This document shows positions 57,956 to 64,000 of a stretch of DNA of 64,000 nucleotides, in pieces. How positions within the stretch are numbered: the first letter of the stretch is position 1; each line of letters begins with the position of its first letter. A model generated the notes under the pieces. The model ran no database searches, had not been told where the DNA came from, and worked only from the letters and a program-made list of their open reading frames with translations. This stretch comes from Delftia tsuruhatensis NBRC 16741 (GTDB lineage Bacteria; Pseudomonadota; Gammaproteobacteria; Burkholderiales; Burkholderiaceae_C), in contig NZ_BCTO01000049.1 in NCBI RefSeq assembly GCF_001571325.1, positions 1 through 64,000 of the forward strand, in the 5' to 3' direction. The position numbers and the translations under genes were made by a program.

Positions 57956-59839
57956 ATGATCGATCCCCAGATGCTCGCCAGCCTGCCCGCTGCGGCGGCC
58001 GTGCTGTCGGCCGCAGTGCGGTCCGGTGCAGGCCCCGTGGCAAAGCTCATGCGCGCGGGCGGCCTGTACTGTGTCTTCCAGCCGCTGGCCGACTTGCGCA
58101 GCGGCAGCATCTATGCGCATGAGGCGCTGATCCGCGGCCCCCGGGGCATGCCGTTGCACACGCCCGACGCCTTGCTCAAGGGCGCTGCGGCCGAGGGCAT
58201 TCTTCGGGAATTCGAGCTGCTGGCGGTCTGCGTGGCGCTGCAGGACTGGGGCCGCCAGGGCGCGCCGGGCCGGCTGTTCGTCAACCTCAGCGCCCAGGCG
58301 CTGGTGCAGGCCGTGGGTGTCTGCGGCCCCGGCATGGTCGGGGACACGGTGCGCGGCTTCGGCGTGCAGGCGCGGTCCCTGGTGGTGGAGATCACCGAGC
58401 ACGACCATGTGACCGACATGCCCGCCGTCTGCGCCGCCGTCAAGGCCGTGCACGCCACGGGCGCGCGCCTGGCGCTCGACGACTTTGGCGACGGCCGCTC
58501 CAGCCTGCGCCTGTGGTCCGAGGCCAAGCCGGACTTCGTCAAGATCGACAAGTACTTCATCCACCAGATCGAGCAGCGCCCGGCCACGCTGCAGCTGCTG
58601 CAGGCCATCAAGGGCATTGCCGAGGTCTTCGGAACCACGCTGATCGCCGAAGGCATAGAGACCGAGGACGAGCTGCGCACCCTGCGCGACCTGGGCATTG
58701 CGTACGGCCAGGGATGGCTGCTGGGCCGGCCCGCCGAAGCCGCCCAGCCGCAGATCAGCCCGCAGGCGCTGAGCGTGGCGCAGGACCCGCGCGTGGCCGT
58801 GCTGCCCCACCAGGGCCACAGCGCCCGCCCGGGCGTGCTGCGCAACCTGATGGTGATGCAGGCGCCCTGCGTGGCACCGGCGGCCAGCAACGACGAGGTG
58901 GCCGAGCTGTTCCAGGCCGGGCAGCAGCTGCACGCCATTGCCGTCGTGGAGGCCGGCCGGCCGCTGGCCCTCATCAACCGCCAGCAGTTCATGAACCACT
59001 ACGCCACGCTGTACTTCCGTGAAGTCCACGGACGCAAGCCCTGCCTGGCCTTTGCCAACGTGCAGCCGCGCATCGTGGAGCTGGACTGCGATGTGGACCA
59101 GCTCGTCGGCATCCTGACCTCGCAGGACCAGCGCTACCTGAGCGACGGCTTCATCGTCACCGACAACGGCCGCTATGTGGGCCTGGGCACGGGCGAGCAG
59201 CTGGTGCGCCGCGTGACCGAGGCCCGCATCGAGGCCGCGCGCCACGCCAACCCGCTGACCTTCCTGCCCGGCAACATCCCCATCAGCCTGCACATGCAGC
59301 GCCTGCTGGACAGCGGCGCCGGCTTCGTGGCCTGCTACGCCGACCTCAACCACTTCAAGCCCTTCAACGACCACTACGGCTACTGGCGCGGCGACCAGAT
59401 GATCCGCCTGGTGGCGCGGCTGGCCGTGGCGCACTGCGACGCGCGGCGCGACTTCGTGGGCCATGTGGGCGGGGACGACTTCATGCTGCTGCTGCAAAGC
59501 GAGGACTGGCAGCAGCGCTGCGAGGACATCGTCGGCGCCTTCGCAGGCGAGGCGCGCCAGCTGTTCGACGACCAGGCGCGCGAGGCCGGCGGCATCTGGG
59601 CCGAGGACCGCCACGGCATCCGGCGATTCTTTGCCTGCACCACGCTGTCCATCGGCGTGGTGCGCGTCGCGCCGGGCAGCCTGCTGGCACCCGAGGACAT
59701 CGCCAACCTCGCGGCCCTGGCCAAGCAGCAGGCCAAGGCGCAAAGCCTGCCGGGGCGCGGCGCCATCGCGCTGCACACGCCGCACGATGAAGCGCGGCAT
59801 CCGGCCCTGCACGGCACCGCAGCGGCCTGGCCTGCCTGA
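57956..59839 (+). CDS. EAL - CBS pair - GGDEF cyclic-di-GMP signalling protein
   Basis: A 627-residue cytoplasmic protein. The EAL domain (about 30-265) is complete: EAL at 56-58, NLSAQAL, EITEHD, DDFGDG, KIDKYF, EGIE and GQGWLLGRP, so phosphodiesterase activity is likely. Two CBS modules follow (about 285-420), then a GGDEF domain whose motif reads GGDDF (505-509), a conservative change that may reduce or abolish cyclase activity. This architecture is found in proteobacteria as a nucleotide-regulated PDE. Confidence 0.9.
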   Translation: MIDPQMLASLPAAAAVLSAAVRSGAGPVAKLMRAGGLYCVFQPLADLRSGSIYAHEALIRGPRGMPLHTPDALLKGAAAEGILREFELLAVCVALQDWGRQGAPGRLFVNLSAQALVQAVGVCGPGMVGDTVRGFGVQARSLVVEITEHDHVTDMPAVCAAVKAVHATGARLALDDFGDGRSSLRLWSEAKPDFVKIDKYFIHQIEQRPATLQLLQAIKGIAEVFGTTLIAEGIETEDELRTLRDLGIAYGQGWLLGRPAEAAQPQISPQALSVAQDPRVAVLPHQGHSARPGVLRNLMVMQAPCVAPAASNDEVAELFQAGQQLHAIAVVEAGRPLALINRQQFMNHYATLYFREVHGRKPCLAFANVQPRIVELDCDVDQLVGILTSQDQRYLSDGFIVTDNGRYVGLGTGEQLVRRVTEARIEAARHANPLTFLPGNIPISLHMQRLLDSGAGFVACYADLNHFKPFNDHYGYWRGDQMIRLVARLAVAHCDARRDFVGHVGGDDFMLLLQSEDWQQRCEDIVGAFAGEARQLFDDQAREAGGIWAEDRHGIRRFFACTTLSIGVVRVAPGSLLAPEDIANLAALAKQQAKAQSLPGRGAIALHTPHDEARHPALHGTAAAWPA

Positions 59840-59847
59840 AACAAGAA

Positions 59848-59875
59848 GCCCGCAGGCTCTTGCGAGACTGCGGGC
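59848..59875. terminator. Hairpin between convergent EAL-GGDEF and puuD genes
   Basis: GCCCGCAG (59848-59855) pairs with CTGCGGGC (59868-59875) across a 12-base loop. It sits just after the plus-strand stop and before the minus-strand puuD stop. No strong T-run, so termination efficiency is uncertain. Confidence 0.55.
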
Positions 59876-59909
59876 GGGTGGCTGGCAGCGCATGGGCGCG
59901 GCAGGATGA

Positions 59910-61238
59910 TCAGTTCACCGATGCACCCGATTCGTACCAGCGCTTGACCATGCCGCGCTCGTCATCGCTCAGGGCGCCCGGATTGCCGAAGGGCATCTTG
60001 CGCAGCTGCACCACCTGCTGGTAGATCTGCTGGGCATGGGCCTTGACCTGCTCGGGCGAGTCCAGGCGCACATTCTTTTGCTGCAGGGCGGCACCGTGGC
60101 AGACCACGCAATGCTGCTGCAAGAAGGGCGCGAGCTGGGCATAGCCGACGGCGCCGTCGGCAGGAGCGGCGGCAGCCGGGGACGCAGGGGCTGCAGGCGC
60201 AGCCGGCGCTGCCGAGTCACCACCGGGAGCCGCTGCTGCGGGCTCGGTCGTTGCGGCAGGCGACTGCACGGCGGCGGGAGCCGACGCAGGCGCTGCGGCA
60301 GGCGCCGGCGCGGGCTTGAGCCAGACGGCCGTGCCGATCAGCACCAGCACGCCGACCAGGGCGTAGGGCCAGGGATGGGCATTGCGGCCCAGCTTGAAGC
60401 CGTGGCGCATCACGAAGAACTGGCGGATGGCGGCGCCTGCGAACATCATCAGGATCAGCACCAGCCAGTTCAGCTCATGGCTGTACAGCCAGCCGTAGTG
60501 GTTGGACAGCATGGCGAACAGCACCGGCAGCGTGAAGTACGTGTTGTGCACGCTGCGCTGCTTGCCGCGCTTGCCGTGGATGGGATCCACGGGCTGGCCT
60601 TCCTTCAGGGCCTTCACCACCGTGCGCTGGCCGGGGATGATCCAGAAGAACACGTTGGCGCTCATCGAGGTCGCCAGCATGGCGCCCATCAGCAGGAAGG
60701 CGGCCTGGCCCGGGAAGATGTGGCAGGCCAGGAAGGCCGCGATGCACACCAGCACCAGCACCATGGCGCCCACCGTGGCGTCGCCGTTCTTCTTCTGGCC
60801 GAAGACGCGGCAGATGCCGTCGTACAGCAGCCAGAACACGACCAGGAAGGCCAGGGCCGAGGCAATGGCCGCAGCCGAGCCCATGGCGTTGGGATCGGCC
60901 GGATTGACGAGGTAGATCTTGGCGTTCCACAGGTACGACACCGTCAGCAGCGCAAAGCCGCTGAGCCAGGTGGTGTAGCTTTCCCAGTAGAACCAGTGCA
61001 GGTGGTCCGGCAGCTTGGGCGGGGAGACATTGAACTTGACGGGGTGGTAGAACCCACCGCCGTGCACGGCCCAGAGTTCGCCGCTGACGCCCTGCTTCTT
61101 GAGATCGTCATCGACGGGCGGCGTCAGGCTGCTGTCGAGGAAGACGAAATAGAAGGAGGAACCGACCCAGGCGATGGCCGTAATGACGTGGAGCCACCGC
61201 AACAGCAGGTTGGCCCAGTCGAGAATGTAGCTTTCCAT
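59910..61238 (-). CDS. puuD: Membrane urate oxidase/hydroxylase with cytochrome c tail (PuuD)
   Basis: A 442-residue protein with about eight membrane helices in the PuuD (DUF989-type urate hydroxylase) domain (residues 1-300: WLHVITAIAWVGSSFYFVFLD, HWFYWESYTTWLSGF), a Pro/Ala-rich linker, and a C-terminal cytochrome c domain with CVVCH (377-381). It oxidises uric acid to 5-hydroxyisourate and passes electrons to the respiratory chain. Start at 61238 fits the first helix. Follows xdhC on the same strand by 186 bp, in line with purine degradation. Confidence 0.93.
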   Translation of the reverse strand: MESYILDWANLLLRWLHVITAIAWVGSSFYFVFLDSSLTPPVDDDLKKQGVSGELWAVHGGGFYHPVKFNVSPPKLPDHLHWFYWESYTTWLSGFALLTVSYLWNAKIYLVNPADPNAMGSAAAIASALAFLVVFWLLYDGICRVFGQKKNGDATVGAMVLVLVCIAAFLACHIFPGQAAFLLMGAMLATSMSANVFFWIIPGQRTVVKALKEGQPVDPIHGKRGKQRSVHNTYFTLPVLFAMLSNHYGWLYSHELNWLVLILMMFAGAAIRQFFVMRHGFKLGRNAHPWPYALVGVLVLIGTAVWLKPAPAPAAAPASAPAAVQSPAATTEPAAAAPGGDSAAPAAPAAPASPAAAAPADGAVGYAQLAPFLQQHCVVCHGAALQQKNVRLDSPEQVKAHAQQIYQQVVQLRKMPFGNPGALSDDERGMVKRWYESGASVN

Positions 61239-61424
61239 AGCTCTCAACCTTGGCAGCGTGGGGGCCGCCGGTGTTCAACCTGCTCACCACTGCGGGCGCT
61301 CTGAGCAGAAGAAAAAGGCCGCGCACCCGGTAGATATACCGCCGGTGCACCGCTGCGACCATTTCGTAGACACAAAGTGTATGCAATTTTTCGCCAGCCC
61401 ATCGGCTTGCGCAGCATCAATTCA

Positions 61425-62300
61425 CTAGAGATTTCCCTGATTCCGCGCGGACACCGCGCTGCGCCGCTGCAGAAGCTGCGCCGCCACGGCCACCGCGATC
61501 ACCTCGGGCTCCTTGCCCTTGATGCCGGGCACGCCGATGGGGCAGGTCACATGGTCCAGCTCCGCATCGCTGAAGCCGCGCTCGCGCAGCCTGCGCCGGA
61601 AGGTGGCCCATTTGGTGGCGCTGCCGATCAGGCCCACATAGGGCAGGTCGCCGTGCTGGCGCTGGCGGCCCAGGCACTGGGCGACCACCTCCAGGTCCTC
61701 GGCATGGCTGAAGCTCATGATCAGCACCTGGGAGCCTGCAGGCAGATCGGCCACGGCCGATTGCACGGGGTCTGAATACTCGCACTGCACGAGCTCGTGC
61801 TCCTCCTCGGGGAAGACCGAATCGCGGCTGTCCACCCACATCACGCGGTAGGGAAGATTGCACAGCAGGCGCACCAGCGCATGGCCGACGTGGCCTGCGC
61901 CGAACAGGGCCACGCAGTCGCGCGGCGGCTGCAGCCGCTCGCGCAGCATGTCCATGCGGCCCTGGGGCACCAGCACGAACCTCAGCATCACCACGCCGCC
62001 GCAGCACTGGCCCAGGCTGGGGCCCAGCGGATAGCGGTGCTGGTGCTCGGTGGCGACCTGGCCGCCCTGGCTACCCTGCTCGCCAGGCGTTGCCCAGCCG
62101 CGCAGCAGGCTGCGGGCCCTGTCGATGGCATCGAACTCCAGGTGCCCGCCGCCGATGGTGCCGGCCACGCGGTCGGCGAACACCGCCATCCAGGCGCCGC
62201 GCTCGCGCGGCACGGAGCCTCGCGAGTCCATCACTTCGACCCAGCACAGCGGCCCCTGCGCAAGGCCCTGCTCGACTTTGTTGAACGTGTCACTCCACAT
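61425..62300 (-). CDS. xdhC: Xanthine dehydrogenase accessory protein XdhC
   Basis: A 291-residue protein of the XdhC/CoxI family: SRGSVPRERGAWMAVFADRV, GTIGGGHLEFDAI and PLGPSLGQCCGGVV in the N-terminal domain, and a Rossmann domain (LFGAGHVGHALVRLL ... YVGLIGSATKW). It sulphurates and inserts the molybdenum cofactor into xanthine dehydrogenase. The catalytic xdhA/xdhB genes are not in the window; they should lie elsewhere. Same strand as puuD, completing the adenine/guanine to urate theme. Confidence 0.94.
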   Translation of the reverse strand: MWSDTFNKVEQGLAQGPLCWVEVMDSRGSVPRERGAWMAVFADRVAGTIGGGHLEFDAIDRARSLLRGWATPGEQGSQGGQVATEHQHRYPLGPSLGQCCGGVVMLRFVLVPQGRMDMLRERLQPPRDCVALFGAGHVGHALVRLLCNLPYRVMWVDSRDSVFPEEEHELVQCEYSDPVQSAVADLPAGSQVLIMSFSHAEDLEVVAQCLGRQRQHGDLPYVGLIGSATKWATFRRRLRERGFSDAELDHVTCPIGVPGIKGKEPEVIAVAVAAQLLQRRSAVSARNQGNL

Positions 62301-62430
62301 GGGCGCACCTGACAGCCCGTCGTGGCGCCTGCGGGCTTCGTTGGAATTTGTTGCGGGATTGTCCGCTGCGGCACTTGAGTTTTGCGCTCCGACTGCCGGT
62401 GCCGCAGTGTTTCAGGATACGCTCGCAATC

Positions 62431-62919
62431 ATGCCCGATTCCCCTGATTCCACGCAGCACAGTTCCGTGCAAAAGCCACGTTCCGGCCGCCCCTGGCTGT
62501 GGGCCGGCCTGATGGCCGCCATTGCCTCCCTGGTCACGGCCTGCAAGTCCCCGCCCGGCCCCGGCCCGCGCCCCGACGACGTCAGCTCCAGCGCACAGCT
62601 GCAGTACCGCAAGGTGGCCGCCAACCATCTGTACGCGCGCAATGCCGATCGCATCTACAAGGGCCAGTTGCCACCCATGCTCTACGCGATCGGCGTGCTC
62701 CAGGTCCAGATCGACCGCAACGGCCAGGTCCAGCGCCTGCACTGGATGCGCGCGCCCGGCCATGCCCCCGAGGTGGTGAGCGAGATCGAGCGCCTGGTGC
62801 GCGCCGCCGCGCCCTTCCCCGCTCCTGCCGGCGCCGCCCGCATCACCTATACCGATACCTGGCTCTGGGACAAGTCCGGCCGCTTCCAGCTCGACACGCT
62901 GACCGAGGGCCAGCTCTGA
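62431..62919 (+). CDS. Small lipoprotein with TonB-C-like domain
   Basis: A 162-residue protein with lipobox LVTACKS near residue 35 and a C-terminal region (YAIGVLQVQIDRNGQVQRLH, EIERLVRAAAPFPAP) that resembles the TonB C-terminal beta domain. Charged N-terminal 20 residues precede the membrane part. Divergent from xdhC. Function unknown. Confidence 0.8.
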   Translation: MPDSPDSTQHSSVQKPRSGRPWLWAGLMAAIASLVTACKSPPGPGPRPDDVSSSAQLQYRKVAANHLYARNADRIYKGQLPPMLYAIGVLQVQIDRNGQVQRLHWMRAPGHAPEVVSEIERLVRAAAPFPAPAGAARITYTDTWLWDKSGRFQLDTLTEGQL

Positions 62920-62922
62920 GCC

Positions 62923-63312
62923 TCAGGCCGCTGCGCACGGCTGGCCGTCGGCGAAGCTTCGGGCGCTTCTGAGCAGGCAGGTCACGGCATAGAGCACCAG
63001 GTCGTCCGGTGCGTCATCGTTCACGCGATCGATGACCTCGATGGCATAGCCCAGGTCCTGCGACAGCTGCGGCAGCACGCCTGCCGAGCGGTCGCCGGCC
63101 TGCAGGCCGGCCACCGCCTGGTCAGCGCTGGCGTGGTAGCCACGCAGCAAATCACGCGCGGCACATACCATGGCCGAGCCGGCGCGTTCGGCATGCAGCT
63201 CCAGCACGCCCAGGGCCGCTCCCATATGGCACAACGCATCCACCGCCAGCACCTCCTGGTGCTGCGGTGAGGGTTCCTGATGGCTGTGGCCCGATTGCTT
63301 CACTGTCTTCAT
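62923..63312 (-). CDS. Hypothetical protein, divergent partner of the Arc-type regulator
   Basis: A 129-residue helical protein (MKTVKQSGHSHQEPSPQHQE to PCAAA) without recognised domains; it contains several His and Cys (ALCHMGAAL, AMVCAARDLL, AVTCLLRSA). It ends 3 bp after the convergent lipoprotein and is divergent from the Arc-family gene, sharing the operator-like repeats at 63327-63392. It may be repressed by that regulator. Confidence 0.7.
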   Translation of the reverse strand: MKTVKQSGHSHQEPSPQHQEVLAVDALCHMGAALGVLELHAERAGSAMVCAARDLLRGYHASADQAVAGLQAGDRSAGVLPQLSQDLGYAIEVIDRVNDDAPDDLVLYAVTCLLRSARSFADGQPCAAA

Positions 63313-63326
63313 GGCATCCCTTGCGC

Positions 63327-63392
63327 GGGACCGTGCTGGTCCCGAAGCAACAATACCTATCAGGTCCCTTGCAGTCAATACCTTTCCGGTCC
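63327..63392. promoter_or_regulatory. Operator cluster between the divergent 129-residue and Arc-type genes
   Basis: Two direct copies AATACCTATCAGGTCC (63352-63367) and AATACCTTTCCGGTCC (63377-63392), 25 bp apart, plus a palindrome GGGACC-GTGCT-GGTCCC (63327-63343). The repeats contain ACC/GGT half-sites as used by ribbon-helix-helix dimers. The placement between divergent starts supports autoregulation. Confidence 0.65.
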
Positions 63393-63405
63393 ATGATTGC
63401 CGGCG

Positions 63406-63735
63406 ATGAAACAGACCGATCCTCAGTACAAGCTGCGCCTGCCGCAGGAACTCAAGGACCTCGTCGAGGAGGCAGCCAAGCGCACCGGCCGTTCCATGAA
63501 CGCCGAAGTCGTGGCCCGGCTGCAGACCACGTTCGAGGCCCCCCTGCTGGGCCGCCTGTCGGCCTCGACGGACCCTTCGCTGGAATGCGAAGAGCCCGTG
63601 AGCATCTACGACATCAAGATGAGCGCCGAAGCCGTGGAGCGCATCGAAAAGCGCCTGGAACGCATAGAGCAGGCCGTGCTCGCGCCCGCTGCGCCGCAAT
63701 CCGCCAGTGAAGACGGCGCAACCGGCGGCGCCTGA
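63406..63735 (+). CDS. Arc-family ribbon-helix-helix DNA-binding protein
   Basis: A 109-residue protein with the Arc/MetJ fold in the first 50 residues (DPQYKLRLPQELKDLVEEAA, RTGRSMNAEVVARLQTTFEA) and a C-terminal helical tail (MSAEAVERIEKRLERIEQAV) that could be a coiled coil. Probably a repressor of itself and the divergent gene. Start at 63406 preferred; an ATG 9 bases upstream is in frame. Confidence 0.88.
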   Translation: MKQTDPQYKLRLPQELKDLVEEAAKRTGRSMNAEVVARLQTTFEAPLLGRLSASTDPSLECEEPVSIYDIKMSAEAVERIEKRLERIEQAVLAPAAPQSASEDGATGGA

Positions 63736-63752
63736 TCCGCCCGCACAAAAGA

Positions 63753-63774
63753 AAACCGGCCCGCAGGCCGGTTT
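63753..63774. terminator. Bidirectional intrinsic terminator
   Basis: AAACCGGCC (63753-63761), loop CGCA, GGCCGGTTT (63766-63774), then CGTT on the plus strand and A-rich on the left side, so it can serve both the Arc-type gene (+) and the SYLF gene (-). Confidence 0.85.
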
Positions 63775-63800
63775 CGTTCAAAGGCCCCTCAGGGCCGGGA

Positions 63801-64000
63801 TCATTCGACCACCTTGGTGATCTTCGAGCCCTGCAGCGACACGCCGGCTTCCAGGCCCGCGTTGGTCAGCACGTAGCTGGTGACGGGGCCCTGGGCAGTC
63901 GTGGTGTCCACGCTGCCATTGGCGCCCACCTTGCCTGCGGCCACCGTGGCATCCGCGCCCACGGACCAGCCGTCGCTGGCAAGGAACTTGTCCAGCGCTT
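63801..64000 (-). CDS. SYLF (Ysc84-like) lipid-binding domain protein, C-terminal part
   Basis: The last 65 residues are visible: ALDKFLASDGWSVGADATVA, ending NAGLEAGVSLQGSKITKVVE. The ending GLEAGVSLQGSKITK and the DATVAAGKVGANGSVDT glycine-rich strands match the SYLF domain found in periplasmic or secreted bacterial proteins. The N-terminal part is off the window. Confidence 0.82.
   Translation of the reverse strand, partial: ALDKFLASDGWSVGADATVAAGKVGANGSVDTTTAQGPVTSYVLTNAGLEAGVSLQGSKITKVVE

Overview
The window is high-GC DNA from a betaproteobacterium. The gene families (BMP-type purine ABC transporter, PuuD-type urate oxidase, XdhC, a DUF6351 lipoprotein, cyclic-di-GMP/Crp genes) point to Comamonadaceae. 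Delftia, Acidovorax or Comamonas are the best guesses, but this is inference from gene content. No rRNA, tRNA, CRISPR array or complete insertion sequence was seen.

Positions 1 to about 37,730 look like most of an integrative and conjugative element (ICE) of the Tn4371 family. The int-proximal end is in view: a 399-residue tyrosine recombinase (36348-37547) lies next to an 8-base ATGAAAAA, the complement of TTTTTCAT, which is the attachment core described for this family. The opposite end holds the stabilisation module on the minus strand (DUF2285, an AlpA-like HTH, RepA, ParA) with three 19-bp iteron-like repeats, then scattered conserved ICE genes (two DUF2958 paralogues, XRE regulator, DUF736, ParB-like, DUF932 and small unknowns). 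The spaces between these genes carry at least two families of dispersed intergenic repeats. The conjugation genes and the other end must lie to the left of base 1.

The ICE cargo is a series of metal and metalloid resistance modules: dmeR-dmeF with a DUF1232 gene (Co/Ni-type), a cus-like copper/silver operon (MerR-type regulator, orphan secreted protein, CusC, CusB-CusF fusion, CusA, two orphans, CusF), a lead operon (pbrR divergent from pbrA-pbrC-pbrB-pbrT), merR divergent from merTPA, and arsR-arsI-arsC-acr3-arsC-arsH. Textbook MerR-family promoters with 19-bp spacers sit in front of pbrA and merT. Between the ars operon and the integrase is a small three-gene operon that resembles a toxin-antitoxin system of an unfamiliar type, bracketed by two long palindromes that share one pattern.

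From 37,731 onwards the DNA appears chromosomal. The dcd terminator hosts the ICE insertion. It is followed by a purine uptake and degradation region, mostly on the minus strand: guanine deaminase, three BMP-family binding proteins, one ATPase and two permeases of a nucleoside/purine ABC transporter, an adenine deaminase translationally coupled to a Rieske oxygenase, and a LysR regulator upstream. A 265-bp MITE-like element lies between a BMP gene and a HIT-family gene. Next come a DUF6351 lipoprotein, two Crp/Fnr regulators interleaved with a GGDEF and an EAL-CBS-GGDEF protein, urate oxidase PuuD and XdhC, a small lipoprotein, a divergent pair with an Arc-type ribbon-helix-helix regulator, and the 3' end of a SYLF-domain gene.

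No searches or alignments were run. Family names come from recognising motifs and overall sequence; start sites were chosen from Shine-Dalgarno matches, overlaps and family length.
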